The notes: generated by a model not told the origin, from the letters alone. A stretch of 64,000 nt of DNA from JB111 sp052093225 (GCA_052093225.1 JBQDDG010000017.1:1-64000); one strand, 5' to 3'. Positions 34,788-43,574 are shown, numbered from the stretch's first letter. Numbers and translations: made by a program.

Positions 34788-35606
34788 TCAGGACTTACCC
34801 TCGCCCGTGGGCCCGTACTGCTGGCCGTCCGCATGCTCACCCGTGGGCCCGTCCTGCTGGTCGGACTGCTGCGCCTCCCGCTGCTCGTCGACCGTACGGA
34901 CCTCCTCGATGAGGGTGCGGACGCGACCGAGGTCGTTCATCGACGGCGGTCGGGGGTCGCCGCCCGGGTCGATGACCGTCGCCGCGGCGGCGGCAGGGTC
35001 CATGATCCTGTGGAGGCCGGTCCGGACGAGGCCCGGGTCGATCTCGATACCCCCGAGGCCGAGGACGGCCGCGCCCTGGTCGAGCGCGGCGAGCAGCTTC
35101 GCGATCTCCGCGGGCGGGACGTGCTCCTCGGGCGGACGGCGCGCGGCGACGAAGCCGGTGAAGACGCGCACGAGGACGTCCAGTCGCTGCGCGATGGCCT
35201 CGCGCATGACGTCGTCCCTGCCGGTGGACCCGATGAACTCCAGGGTGGCGAGTCCGAACGCCCGGGTGGCCTCCTCGGGGGTGGGCTCGTCCGGGAGGGA
35301 CCCGTAGGGCGAGGTCGGGTCCTGCACGCCGTGCGTGCCGGGGTGGGCGAGCGGGTCCCATGTGGACTCGTCGAAGTGACCGAGGTTGTGGTCCATCACG
35401 GCGAGGAACAGCTCGGCCTTGCCGGAGAAGTTCGAGTAGACGGCGCCCTTGGTGTATCCGGCGTCGGCCGCGATCTTCTCCAGGCTCGCCCCCGCGTACC
35501 CGTCCCTCGTGAAGTGGGCGAGCGCGGAGAGCACGAGGTCGCGCCGCGTCTCCTCCTGCTGCGCCGTGCGCGAGCGGCGCGCGGGGGTGCCGGGTTCCTC
35601 GCTCAT
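34788..35606 (-). CDS. TetR/AcrR-family transcriptional regulator
   Basis: The protein has 272 residues. Residues ~15-65 form the TetR helix-turn-helix (LVLSALAHFTRDGYAGASLE, IAADAGYTKGAVYSNFSGKA), with a large ligand-binding domain after it. The C-terminal ~45 residues are Gln/Gly/Asp-rich with a repeated DGPTGEHADG-like unit. It is divergent from an ABC exporter operon, and paired near-palindromes lie between them, so it very likely represses that operon and itself. The inducer is unknown. Confidence 0.93.
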   Translation of the reverse strand: MSEEPGTPARRSRTAQQEETRRDLVLSALAHFTRDGYAGASLEKIAADAGYTKGAVYSNFSGKAELFLAVMDHNLGHFDESTWDPLAHPGTHGVQDPTSPYGSLPDEPTPEEATRAFGLATLEFIGSTGRDDVMREAIAQRLDVLVRVFTGFVAARRPPEEHVPPAEIAKLLAALDQGAAVLGLGGIEIDPGLVRTGLHRIMDPAAAAATVIDPGGDPRPPSMNDLGRVRTLIEEVRTVDEQREAQQSDQQDGPTGEHADGQQYGPTGEGKS

Positions 35607-35641
35607 CCCGCCAATCTAGTTGACGTACCGTGAGTCTTTGA

Positions 35642-35671
35642 ATACTGTCGGTATTGCGATACTGACGGTAT
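35642..35671. promoter_or_regulatory. Probable TetR operator (two tandem sites)
   Basis: ATACTGTCGGTAT (35642-35654) and ATACTGACGGTAT (35659-35671) are 17 bp apart and differ at one base. Each is a near-palindrome with ATAC/GTAT ends. They sit in the middle of the divergent tetR/ABC intergenic region, where TetR-type repressors bind. Confidence 0.8.
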
Positions 35672-35701
35672 CTGAATGATGAGCGGTCGATGGAGGACAG
35701 C

Positions 35702-36667
35702 ATGAGCGACGCGGTGCTCGAGGTCGAGGACCTCACCAGACGCTTCGGGCAGGTGGTGGCCAACGATCACGTCACCCTGCGGGTGCGCCCCGGGGAGGTG
35801 GTGGGCCTGCTCGGGCACAACGGCGCCGGCAAGACCACCCTGGTCTCCCAGGTGGTCGGCCTGCTCCGACCGGACGCGGGATCGATCCGGGTCGCGGGCG
35901 TCGACGCCGTGGCCCGGCCCGCCGTCGCCCGCCGCGCCGTCGCCCTCCAGGGTCAGGCGCAGGCGCCGCTGGACGGCCTCAGCCCGCGGTCCGCGATCGA
36001 GATCGCCGCCCGCCTGCGCGGACTGGGCTCCGGCCGGGCGCGGTCCGCCGCGGACGCGCTGGCCGACGAGCTCGACCTGCACGAGTGGTACACGCTGCGC
36101 ACCTCCACCGAGGGCGTGGGCCTGTCCGGCGGGATCCGCCGGCTCACCGCCTTCGCCATGGCCGCCGTCGCGCCCGTCCCGCTCGTCATCCTCGACGAGC
36201 CGACGAACGACGTCGACGGGCTGCGCCGACGCCGCCTGTGGGACACGGTGCGCCGCATCGGCGACGAGGGCGCCGGCGTCCTCCTCGTCACGCACAACGT
36301 CACCGAGGCCGAACGCGTCGTCGACCAGCTCGTCGTCCTCGACCGCGGCGCCGTCGTCGCGGCCGGCACACCGGCGCAGATCCGGGGCGGCGGGGACGAG
36401 GACCTGCGCCTCGAGCTCGCTCTCGCTCCCGGTGGCGAGGACCCCTCCGACGGCGGGACCCCGGTCCCGTACAGCCGGCACGTGCGGATCGGGCACCGGG
36501 TCCTGCTGACGATCGCGGCGAGCGACGCAGAGCGGGCGGTCGCCTGGGCCACCGACCTGCGTACCCGCGACCTCGTCGACGGCTACACGCTGGCGCCGAC
36601 CACCCTCGAGGACGCCTACCTCGCACTGACCGCCCCGACCGCCGCAGAGGAGCCGAGCCATGTCTGA
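35702..36667 (+). CDS. ABC transporter ATP-binding protein
   Basis: The protein has 321 residues. Walker A GHNGAGKTT lies near residue 39, then the signature LSGGIRRL, Walker B LVILDEPTNDVD and the H-loop VTHN. The layout matches drug or lipid exporters of the ABC-2 type. ATG 35702 is chosen because GGAGG (35692-35696) precedes it; ATG 35690 has no such site. It overlaps the permease start by eight bases. TetR control from the divergent gene is expected. Confidence 0.94.
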   Translation: MSDAVLEVEDLTRRFGQVVANDHVTLRVRPGEVVGLLGHNGAGKTTLVSQVVGLLRPDAGSIRVAGVDAVARPAVARRAVALQGQAQAPLDGLSPRSAIEIAARLRGLGSGRARSAADALADELDLHEWYTLRTSTEGVGLSGGIRRLTAFAMAAVAPVPLVILDEPTNDVDGLRRRRLWDTVRRIGDEGAGVLLVTHNVTEAERVVDQLVVLDRGAVVAAGTPAQIRGGGDEDLRLELALAPGGEDPSDGGTPVPYSRHVRIGHRVLLTIAASDAERAVAWATDLRTRDLVDGYTLAPTTLEDAYLALTAPTAAEEPSHV

Positions 36668-37454
36668 CCGGGTCGTGACCACCCCGACGCGCGAGATCGG
36701 GACCATTCCGCCGCGGGCCGGCAGCTGGACAGTGCTCGGGACGCTCCTGCGCTGGAACGTCGCGCAGATCGGCCCGATGCTGCCCATGATCATCGTCATC
36801 CAGGCCCTGCTGGCCGCCGGGATCATCATCGGGTTCGGGCTGCTCATCCCCGACGTCGACACGGCCTCGGCGGCGTTCCTCTCGACCGGGGCGCCGACCG
36901 TGCTGCTGCTCGTCGTCGGGCTCGTCATCGTCCCGCAGGGCGTGGCCCAGTCGAAGGCCAACGGGACGTTCACCTATCAGCGAGCACTTCCCGTGCCGCG
37001 GCCCCTCGTCCTGCTCAGCGACCTCGTGGTGTGGCTCGTCGTCGCACTGCCGAGCGTCGTCGTGGCCGTGCTGGTCGCGCAGCTGCGGTTCGACCTCACC
37101 TACTCGATCGACTGGTCCGTCCTCGTGCTCGCCTCCGTGCTCACGGCGCTCACCGCGACGGCCGTCGGGTACGGGGTCGCCGTCGTCCTGCCGCCGATGC
37201 TCGCCCAGGTCGTCAGCCAGGTCCTGGTGTTCTTCGTCCTGCTGTTCTCCCCGCTCACGTTCCCCGCCGGCCGCCTGCCCGGGTGGTTCCGGACGGTGCA
37301 CGAGTACCTGCCGGTCCAGCCTGCGGGCGACCTCGTGCGGGCCGGGCTGCTGGCCGACTCCTACGAGGCGAGCGGACGCGACCTCGTGGTGCTCGGCGTG
37401 TGGTGCGTGCTCGGGCTCGCCGTCAGCCTGCGCGCGCTGACCCGCCGCGACTGA
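36660..37454 (+). CDS. ABC-2 type permease
   Basis: The protein has 264 residues with six predicted transmembrane helices, for example MLPMIIVIQALLAAGIIIGF, VLLLVVGLVIVPQGV and VVSQVLVFFVLLFSPLTFPA. It fits the membrane half of an ABC-2 exporter partnered with the overlapping ATPase gene. Substrate is unknown; the TetR repressor suggests export of a toxic or signalling compound. Confidence 0.92.
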   Translation: MSDRVVTTPTREIGTIPPRAGSWTVLGTLLRWNVAQIGPMLPMIIVIQALLAAGIIIGFGLLIPDVDTASAAFLSTGAPTVLLLVVGLVIVPQGVAQSKANGTFTYQRALPVPRPLVLLSDLVVWLVVALPSVVVAVLVAQLRFDLTYSIDWSVLVLASVLTALTATAVGYGVAVVLPPMLAQVVSQVLVFFVLLFSPLTFPAGRLPGWFRTVHEYLPVQPAGDLVRAGLLADSYEASGRDLVVLGVWCVLGLAVSLRALTRRD

Positions 37455-37469
37455 ACGGACGCCGCCGGG

Positions 37470-37865
37470 TCAGTGCTGGTTGTACTCGGCGTCCGTGACG
37501 AGCGCGCCCCAGTGGGTCTCGGGCTCGTCGTCCGGGCCGTCGGTCACCGCGATGTGGCTCATGAACGTGTCCCGTCCCGCGCCGTGCCAGTGCCACAGCC
37601 CCCCGTGGAACCGGATGACGTCACCCTCGCGGAAGACCTGCACGCGGCCCTGGGCGATCTGGACGAGGCACAGCCCCTCGGTGACGTAGATGGTCTGCCC
37701 GAGCGGGTGCATGTGCCAGCCGGTGCGGGCCCCGGGGGCGAAGCGCACGACGGAGGAGTGCACGCGCGTCGGCGTCGTGCCGGTCGTGATGGGCGTCAGC
37801 CACACGTCGCCGCTGAACCTGTCCTCCGGCCCCCGCACCGCGGCCGCGTTCGATCGGATGTCCAT
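37470..37865 (-). CDS. Cupin-domain protein (mandelonitrile-lyase-like)
   Basis: The protein has 131 residues and one cupin barrel. Metal-binding histidines appear in GWHMHPLGQTIYV and WHWHGAG, with the second motif region EGDVIRFHGG. Small cupins of this type include Mn-dependent (R)-mandelonitrile lyases and decarboxylase-like proteins, but the substrate cannot be inferred. The gene converges with the ABC permease gene. Confidence 0.85.
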   Translation of the reverse strand: MDIRSNAAAVRGPEDRFSGDVWLTPITTGTTPTRVHSSVVRFAPGARTGWHMHPLGQTIYVTEGLCLVQIAQGRVQVFREGDVIRFHGGLWHWHGAGRDTFMSHIAVTDGPDDEPETHWGALVTDAEYNQH

Positions 37866-38191
37866 GGCCTGCCACCTCCGGGTCGGCGGGGCGGGGTCGT
37901 GGCGACCGACCCCTCACCGTCAGGCTAGCGAGCGGAGGTCGTTCGCGGGAGTCCCGGCGGCGGCACACCCGGCGGTGTCGCCGTGCCGCCACGGGCGGGG
38001 GTACCAGGGGACTGTCTCCTGGCCGCCACGGGACGGCGAACCCCAGGACGAGGGTGGCACGGCGCCGTGTCGCGGACCGTGCGTCGTGCCCCGTCCTCCT
38101 GCGTCACCACTGGCGTGTCGCGCGAGCCGGCCGCCACACTGCGGGGCGAGGGACGCGCACGCGCCCGCCTACCGATCGACGGAGATCAGCC
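37866..38191. other. Intergenic region, no feature seen
   Basis: These 326 bp lie between divergent cupin and VOC genes and must hold both promoters. No clear -10 boxes, repeats or RNA genes stand out. Reading frames across it lack starts with ribosome-binding sites. Confidence 0.6.
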
Positions 38192-38614
38192 ATGCTCAGC
38201 AACATCGCCACCTACCTCGCCTTCCAGGGAAGTACGCGCGAGGCGTTCGAGCACTACCGGGACCTGTTCGGCGGCGAGCTCGAGATCGTCACCTACGGTG
38301 ACATGCCGATGCCCGGCATGGAGATGCCCGCCGAGGCGGTCGCCCATGCCACGCTCACGCACCCGGGCGGCGTCATCGCAGGCTCGGACGCGGTCGACGA
38401 CCAGGAGTACCCAATCCGCGACACCGCCTACTCGTTCCTGCTCACCTTCGACAGCGTCGAGGAGGCGCAGCGCGTCGGCACCGCGATGCTCGAGGCCGGC
38501 GGCAGCGTGCAGATGCCGTTCGAGGCCGCCCCGTGGGGTGACCACTACGGGCAGATGTTCGACCGGTTCGGCGTGATGTGGGCGTTCAACGTGCCGGGCA
38601 CGCCGCCCGCCTGA
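38192..38614 (+). CDS. VOC-family protein (PhnB/YjdN-like glyoxalase fold)
   Basis: The protein has 140 residues. ATYLAFQGSTREAFEHYRDL, the acidic FGGELEIVTYGDMP and the closing FEAAPWGDHYGQMFDRFGV are typical of PhnB/YjdN-like vicinal-oxygen-chelate proteins. These form dimers of paired beta-alpha-beta-beta-beta units, often of unknown substrate. ATG 38192 follows GGAGATCAGCC. Confidence 0.9.
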   Translation: MLSNIATYLAFQGSTREAFEHYRDLFGGELEIVTYGDMPMPGMEMPAEAVAHATLTHPGGVIAGSDAVDDQEYPIRDTAYSFLLTFDSVEEAQRVGTAMLEAGGSVQMPFEAAPWGDHYGQMFDRFGVMWAFNVPGTPPA

Positions 38615-38703
38615 CCCCTTGCCGGACCAGCGGTGCCCGTGGTCCGTGCGGCGCGTGATCGGCCGGCGCCCGGCGCCGCCTCCGTGGGGCTCGCGAGGCC
38701 CCG

Positions 38704-39108
38704 TCAGCCTCGGGTCGGCCCGAGGCCGAGGCCCTGCTTGCGGGCGTGCACCGTGAGGTAGCGGAGCCCGCCGTCGCCCGCGTGCACGCCCCGCACCGAA
38801 CCGCGGGGCAGGTGGACGACGTCGCCGGGGGAGAGCGCCGTGCTGCCTCCGCCGGACGTGAGCAGCGCGCCGCCGCCCGCGACGACGTGCCACAGCACGT
38901 CCAGGGCCGGCCCCTCGTGGGGGTCGATCGACCCTCCCGGCGGCAGCTGGACGACGTTCGCGTCGAGCCCGCGGTCCTCGTCGGTGTGGCGCCAGACCGC
39001 GCCCGCCACGCCGTGGGTGCCCACGGCGGGGTCGATGTCGCCGGTGGAGACGAGGACCCGCGGGTCCCGAGGGTCCGTGGTCGCCGGCTGGGTGTCGTCG
39101 TCGGACAT
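38704..39108 (-). CDS. Cupin-domain protein
   Basis: The protein has 134 residues and one cupin barrel: LPPGGSIDPHEGPALDVLWH and LSPGDVVHLPRGSVRGVHAG are its two motifs. Histidines and a glutamate are present in the first motif, so metal binding is likely. Divergent from fdxA, with overlapping promoters. Substrate unknown. Confidence 0.8.
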   Translation of the reverse strand: MSDDDTQPATTDPRDPRVLVSTGDIDPAVGTHGVAGAVWRHTDEDRGLDANVVQLPPGGSIDPHEGPALDVLWHVVAGGGALLTSGGGSTALSPGDVVHLPRGSVRGVHAGDGGLRYLTVHARKQGLGLGPTRG

Positions 39109-39114
39109 CTCTTG

Positions 39115-39142
39115 AGTTTATCTGCAGGAATCGCACTAAACT
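39115..39142. promoter_or_regulatory. Divergent cupin/fdxA promoters
   Basis: TAAACT at 39137-39142 lies six bases before the fdxA GTG (39149), and its exact mirror AGTTTA (TAAACT on the - strand, 39115-39120) lies six bases before the cupin ATG (39108). Both spacings suit leaderless mRNAs. The two -10 boxes face away from each other across 16 bp, so the polymerases would compete. Confidence 0.65.
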
Positions 39143-39148
39143 CGGGTC

Positions 39149-39505
39149 GTGACGTACGTGATCGCGCAGCCCTGCATCGACATCCTCGACCGTGCCTGCG
39201 TCGACGAGTGCCCCGTCGACTGCATCTACGAGGGCGACCGCATGCTCTACATCCAGCCCGACGAGTGCGTCGACTGCGGCGCCTGCGAGCCCGTCTGCCC
39301 CGTCGAGGCCATCTACTACGAGGACGACCTGCCGGACACCCTGCGGCCCTACCTCGCGGACAACGCCGCCTTCTTCGACGACACCCTGCCCGGGCACGAC
39401 GAGCCCGTGGGCTCGCCGGGGGGCGCGATGCGGCTCGGTCGCATCGGCGTCGACACCCCGCTCGTCGCCGCCGCCCCGCCCCAGGCCGGCCGGCGAGGAC
39501 TGTGA
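39149..39505 (+). CDS. fdxA: 7Fe ferredoxin
   Basis: The protein has 118 residues. Cysteines in PCIDILDRACVDECPVDCI and DECVDCGACEPVCPVEAI have the pattern of actinobacterial 7Fe ferredoxins with one [3Fe-4S] and one [4Fe-4S] cluster. It carries electrons for P450s and other redox enzymes. GTG 39149 lacks a ribosome-binding site but follows a -10 box by six bases, consistent with leaderless translation. Confidence 0.95.
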   Translation: MTYVIAQPCIDILDRACVDECPVDCIYEGDRMLYIQPDECVDCGACEPVCPVEAIYYEDDLPDTLRPYLADNAAFFDDTLPGHDEPVGSPGGAMRLGRIGVDTPLVAAAPPQAGRRGL

Positions 39506-39563
39506 CCGCGGCTCCCGACGAGCCCGCGCGGACCGCCGCCACCCGACCGACCTGAGGAGCACC

Positions 39564-39911
39564 ATGGACCAGCTCGACCTCGACGCCCTGGCCGACCACC
39601 ACCTGGAGCTCGCCCACGGCGCGCGGGCACGGCGCTCGTCGACGGCGCTCGTCGGCGACAAGGACTCCCGGCTGCGCCACCACCTCGTCGCGCTCGTGGC
39701 GGGTGAGGAGCTCGCCGAGCACGAGAGCCCGGGGGAAGCGACCCTGCTGATCCTCCGCGGTCGGGTCCGGCTCGTCGCCGGCGAGGACGGCGTCGAGCTC
39801 GGCCGGGGTGCGCTCGCCGAGATCCCGCCGATGCGCCACTCGGTCGAGGCGCTCGAGGACGCGGTCTTCCTGCTCACCGTCGCGCGGCCGCGCCCCGACC
39901 GGGGAGACTGA
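39564..39911 (+). CDS. Cupin-like protein
   Basis: The protein has 115 residues and a minimal cupin barrel: LVALVAGEELAEHESPGEAT and LRGRVRLVAGEDGVELGRG. The second motif keeps MRHSVEALED. Histidines are fewer than usual, so metal binding is uncertain. It resembles small AraC-type or LuxR-associated sensor cupins. GAGGAGC precedes ATG 39564. It follows fdxA by 58 bases and may share its transcript. Confidence 0.75.
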   Translation: MDQLDLDALADHHLELAHGARARRSSTALVGDKDSRLRHHLVALVAGEELAEHESPGEATLLILRGRVRLVAGEDGVELGRGALAEIPPMRHSVEALEDAVFLLTVARPRPDRGD

Positions 39912-39997
39912 CCCTCGCCCCGACGCCGGCCGGCCGGGGCGTCGCACTGCGCACCGCCCCCGGTGCGCCTACGGTGTCGTCACCGGAGGTGATCGAT

Positions 39998-40558
39998 GTG
40001 AGGACGAACAGGCGGACGCTCGCCACGACGGCGGTGGCGCTCGCGACCCTGGCGACGCTTGCGGCGTGCGGGGACGGCGAGGCGACCGACCCCGAGACGG
40101 AGGCCCCGTCGACCGATGCCTCCGAGGCGCCCACGGAGGGCTCCGACGGGACGCCCGCCCCGGGCGAGCCGCTGCCGACGGCCGGCCCCGGGACGCCGTC
40201 GGACGGCCCGGAGACCCCGAGCGACGGGACGGAGACCCCGTCGGGCGGCACTTCCCCGTCCGACCTCCTGCCCGACCAGGCCGCCGCCGTGGACCGTGCC
40301 GTCACCGACCTGTCCGAGGAGCAGGGGGTGGAGCCCGACGCTGTCGAGGTCGTGACGTTCGAGGAGGTCACCTGGTCCGACGGGTCCATCGGCTGCCCGC
40401 AGCCCGACATGGCCTACACGCAGGCGTTGGTCGAGGGCACGCGGCTGGTCCTCGCGATCGACGGCGAGGAGCTCCACTACCACGGCGCCGACGACGGCTA
40501 CCTCTCCTACTGCGCGGACCCGATCGAGCCGGCGTCGACGGGCGACGCCGTCCAGTAG
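39998..40558 (+). CDS. Putative lipoprotein
   Basis: The protein has 186 residues. GTG 39998 follows GGAGGT; RTNRR, a hydrophobic helix and the lipobox LATLAAC give a type II signal peptide with the lipidated cysteine near residue 26. A disordered region with repeated ETPSDG-like units precedes a ~100-residue C-terminal domain containing VTWSDGSIGCPQPDM and a second cysteine near the end. That domain recurs in actinobacterial lipoproteins and is of unknown role. Secreted and membrane-anchored on the outer face. Confidence 0.85.
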   Translation: MRTNRRTLATTAVALATLATLAACGDGEATDPETEAPSTDASEAPTEGSDGTPAPGEPLPTAGPGTPSDGPETPSDGTETPSGGTSPSDLLPDQAAAVDRAVTDLSEEQGVEPDAVEVVTFEEVTWSDGSIGCPQPDMAYTQALVEGTRLVLAIDGEELHYHGADDGYLSYCADPIEPASTGDAVQ

Positions 40559-40610
40559 GACCCCGGCCGACCCACCTGGCCGGGACCGACGGGACGGCTG
40601 CGGAAGGAGC

Positions 40611-41636
40611 TCACGCGAGCATGTCCCGCACCAGCGGGACGACCTTCGTGCCGTACAGCTCGATGCTCCGCATGATCGCGGCGTGGGAGAGCCGGCCGGT
40701 GCTCACCTTGAGGTCGAACCGGGCCGCCCCGAGCGCCCGGACGCCGTCGGCGATCTTCCGGGCCACCGTCTCCGGCGAGCCGACCGCCATCGCCCCGTGC
40801 TCGACCTCGTGCTCGAACGAGGCGCGGGAGGGCCGGCTCCAGCCGCGCTCCCTGCCGATCCGCTCGACCTGCTCGACGTAGTGCGGGTAGATCTCCTCCG
40901 CCGCCTGCTCGTCCGTCCCGGCCACGTGCCCGTAGGAGTGGTAGCCGACGTGGTTCTCCGGCTTGCCGAACTGCTCGAGCGCCCGCCGGTAGAGGGCGGC
41001 GAACGGCGCGAACCGCTCGACCGGCCCGCCGATGATCGCCAGCATGAGGGGCAGGTCGTGGTGGGCGGCCCGGACGACGGACTGCGGGCTCCCGCCGACG
41101 GCGATCCACGCCTTGAGCAGTCCCTCCTCCACCGGGGGGTGGAGGGTGACCTGGTCGAGGTTCTGCACGTGCGTGCCCCGCCAGGTCACGGGCTGGGCGC
41201 GCCGCAGGCGGGAGAAGACCTCGAGCTTCTCGTCGAAGAGGTCCTCGTAGTCCTCGAGGCGGAACCCGAACAGCGGGAAGGACTCCGTGAACGACCCGCG
41301 GCCGAGGACCACCTCGGCCCGTCCGGTGCTCAGGGCGTCCAGGGTGGCGAAGCGTTCGTAGACGCGGACCGGGTCGTCGGAGCTGAGCACGGTCACCGCG
41401 GAGCCGAGGCGGATGCGGCTCGTCCGGGCGGCGATCGCCGCGAGCACCATCTCGGGGGAGGAGATCGCGAAGTCGTCGCGGTGGTGCTCACCGATGCCGA
41501 TGACGTCGATCCCGACCTCGTCGGCGAGCACCCCCTCCTCCACGACGTCGCGCACCGTCTGCGCGGGGCTGACGAGGGTGCCGTCCTCGGTCGCGGTGAC
41601 GTCGCCGAACGTGTCGATCCCGAGCTCGATGGTCAT
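40611..41636 (-). CDS. LLM-class flavin-dependent oxidoreductase
   Basis: The protein has 341 residues and a luciferase-like TIM barrel: ELGIDTFGDVT, GIGEHHRDDFAISSPEMVLA, RIRLGSAVTVLSSDDPVRVY and EVVLGRGSFTESFPLFGF. Such enzymes use FMN or F420. ATG 41636 is chosen at the barrel's first strand; the longer upstream frame has no domain content and overlaps the divergent reductase gene. Substrate is unknown. Confidence 0.93.
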   Translation of the reverse strand: MTIELGIDTFGDVTATEDGTLVSPAQTVRDVVEEGVLADEVGIDVIGIGEHHRDDFAISSPEMVLAAIAARTSRIRLGSAVTVLSSDDPVRVYERFATLDALSTGRAEVVLGRGSFTESFPLFGFRLEDYEDLFDEKLEVFSRLRRAQPVTWRGTHVQNLDQVTLHPPVEEGLLKAWIAVGGSPQSVVRAAHHDLPLMLAIIGGPVERFAPFAALYRRALEQFGKPENHVGYHSYGHVAGTDEQAAEEIYPHYVEQVERIGRERGWSRPSRASFEHEVEHGAMAVGSPETVARKIADGVRALGAARFDLKVSTGRLSHAAIMRSIELYGTKVVPLVRDMLA

Positions 41637-41760
41637 GCCTCGGGAACCCGGACGCGGCGCCCGGTATTCCGCGGCAGGGAGCCGCTGCCAGGGTGCGCCG
41701 GGCCCCGGGGGGAGGCCCCGCCGTCGGAATACGTGGCGGCGCGCGCGGCGTTCCGCCCCC

Positions 41761-42384
41761 ATGACACGCACCATCGGGATCGTCGGCGCCGGCAGGCTGG
41801 GGACGGCGCTCGGGCGCCTCGTCGCGGAGGCCGGGTACGAGCTCCTCGTCACGGACCGGCCGGACGCCCCGCACCTGCGGCTCGTCGTCAGCAGCGTGCT
41901 GCCCGAGGCGGAGCTCGTCGACCTCGCCGAGCTCGCCGCGCGGGCGGACGTCGTCGTTCTCGCCGTGCCCTACGCGGCCGCGAGGCAGCTCGACCTCGGC
42001 GTCTTCCCGGGCATCGTCGTCGATGCGACGAACGCGTGGGAGCTGACCGACGCCACCACCGCGGGCGACGTCGACACGACGGCGGAGCTGGCCCGGGCGC
42101 ATCCGGGCACCCGGGTGGTCAAGGCGTTCAACCAGGCGTCCTACGCGGACCTGCTCGCCGATGCGCGACCGGCCGGCTCGGCGGGTCGGCTCGCCGTCGG
42201 GGTCTCGACGGCCGACGCCGCGGCCCGGAGCGTGGTCGGCGGGATCGTCGACCGCGCCGGCTACGACCCGGTCGAGCTCGACGCCGACGCCGGGCACCTG
42301 CTCGAGCCGGGTGGCCCCGTGTTCGGCCGGAAGCTGACCCGCGACGAGCTCGAGGAGACCGTTCGCGAGGGACGCGCCGCCTGA
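41761..42384 (+). CDS. NADPH/F420-type oxidoreductase (Rossmann)
   Basis: The protein has 207 residues. TIGIVGAGRLGTALGRLVAEA is the dinucleotide-binding start, VVVLAVPYAA and VVDATNAWEL follow, and KAFNQASYADLL matches the NADPH-dependent F420 reductase-like family. ATG 41761 lies 124 bp from the divergent LLM gene; the two could work in the same F420-linked chemistry, which is only contextual. A strong hairpin follows. Confidence 0.85.
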   Translation: MTRTIGIVGAGRLGTALGRLVAEAGYELLVTDRPDAPHLRLVVSSVLPEAELVDLAELAARADVVVLAVPYAAARQLDLGVFPGIVVDATNAWELTDATTAGDVDTTAELARAHPGTRVVKAFNQASYADLLADARPAGSAGRLAVGVSTADAAARSVVGGIVDRAGYDPVELDADAGHLLEPGGPVFGRKLTRDELEETVREGRAA

Positions 42385-42447
42385 CCAGCCGTCCGCGTCG
42401 TCCGGCCCTGCGGCGGAAGCGAGCGGGGACGAGTACGGACAGCCCGG

Positions 42448-42493
42448 ACGACGAAGGCGGGGGCGACCGACCGGTCGCCCCCGCCTTCGTCGT
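42448..42493. terminator. Bidirectional terminator hairpin
   Basis: A perfect stem of about 21 bp (42448-42468 with 42473-42493), loop GACC, right arm ending CTTCGTCGT. It lies between the convergent reductase gene and the membrane-protein gene, so it can end transcripts from both sides. Confidence 0.88.
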
Positions 42494-42500
42494 ACCTGTG

Positions 42501-43328
42501 TCAGCTCGAGCGGGTCGTCCCCGTGGTCGGGTCGACGGTGTCGTCGTAGACCGGGGTCGTCTCGACGGGCAGGTCGGTGTCCGCGGCGTCGTCCGGGGCC
42601 GACGTCGCGTCGCTGACCTGGAGGTCGTCGCCGGCGTCGTTCTTGTGCCCGAGGTCGGCGGCCTTGTCCTTGACGCTCTCCGCCGCGGAGGCGGCCGCGT
42701 CCTTGGCCTTGCCCGCGAGGTCGGTCGCCTTGTCCTTGGCCGCGTTCGCCTTGTCGCCGAGCGAGCTGGAGGTCGAGGGGCTGGAGACGGTGGTGTCGTC
42801 CCAGTACTCCTCGGCCCACGGGTCGTCGACGGGCTGCGTGCGGCGCCAGACGAGGTAGCCGGCGCCCGCCACGGCGGTGCCGACGAGCACCCAGCCGAGC
42901 GCCTTGCCCGCGCCGCCCTTCTTCTTGGCCGGCGGCTCGGTGAGCGAGGCGCGCGCGGCGGAGGTCGCGTTGCGGGCGCGGTCGGCGATCGGGGCGTCGC
43001 TCTTCGAGGCGTCCGCCGCCTCCTGCATCGCCTTCTGGACGCGGGGGACGTAGTCGTCCTTCACCTTGTCCCGCGCGGTCGTGTACGTGTCCTCTGCCCG
43101 CGAACGAGCCTGCTCGACGGCCGGACCGGCGGCGGTGCGCGCCTCGGTGAGCGCCTTCTGCACGCGCGGGGCGGCCCAGTCCACGCCCTCCTGGGCGAGC
43201 TCGGCCGCACGGGCGCCCGTCACCTTGGCCTGCTCGGAGAGTGCCGTCCCCAGCTCGGCCAGCTTCGCGCCGACGTCGGCCTGGTCGGACGACGCGGTCG
43301 TGGGTGTCCGCTTGCTCTTGCGCGACAT
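42501..43328 (-). CDS. Conserved actinobacterial membrane protein, helical, unknown function
   Basis: The protein has 275 residues. An N-terminal stretch of ~130 residues is Ala/Lys/Glu-rich and strongly helical (AKLAELGTALSEQAKVTGAR and repeats with VQKAL). One transmembrane helix (GKALGWVLVGTAVAGAGYLV) is followed by RRTQPVDDPWAEEYWDD and a second Ala/Lys-rich helical region (ATDLAGKAKDAAASAAESVK). This architecture recurs opposite ppiA in Micrococcales; no function is known. The helices resemble LEA/apolipoprotein-like amphipathic repeats. Confidence 0.8.
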   Translation of the reverse strand: MSRKSKRTPTTASSDQADVGAKLAELGTALSEQAKVTGARAAELAQEGVDWAAPRVQKALTEARTAAGPAVEQARSRAEDTYTTARDKVKDDYVPRVQKAMQEAADASKSDAPIADRARNATSAARASLTEPPAKKKGGAGKALGWVLVGTAVAGAGYLVWRRTQPVDDPWAEEYWDDTTVSSPSTSSSLGDKANAAKDKATDLAGKAKDAAASAAESVKDKAADLGHKNDAGDDLQVSDATSAPDDAADTDLPVETTPVYDDTVDPTTGTTRSS

Positions 43329-43450
43329 GTGCGTATCTCCATTCGTAGCGGTTGTGCGACCGACGACCCGACCTGCGCAGTGGCAGCGGGACCGGTCGTC
43401 CCACCCCCATAGTTCCGTATCGGGCCCGACGCTGCCAGTAGAGCGGGTGC

Positions 43451-43471
43451 CGTGGGACACGTCGTCCCACG
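43451..43471. promoter_or_regulatory. Palindrome in the ppiA upstream region
   Basis: CGTGGGAC (43451-43458) and GTCCCACG (43464-43471) form an 8-bp inverted repeat around ACGTC, about 105 bp before ppiA. Possible operator or short hairpin. The rest of the 246-bp divergent region shows no clear motif. Confidence 0.4.
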
Positions 43472-43574
43472 ACGATGCTCCTGCGGAGAGCGACGTCGCC
43501 CCACGGTACGCGGCGGTGGCCCGCCACGGAGCGGCGGGGCGGTGCCACGGCGCCGTGCGTGCGAAGATCGTTCT

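Noticed and set aside
42448..42493. Small RNA gene suggested by the strong hairpin
   Set aside because: It lies between convergent genes and is fully explained as a shared terminator.
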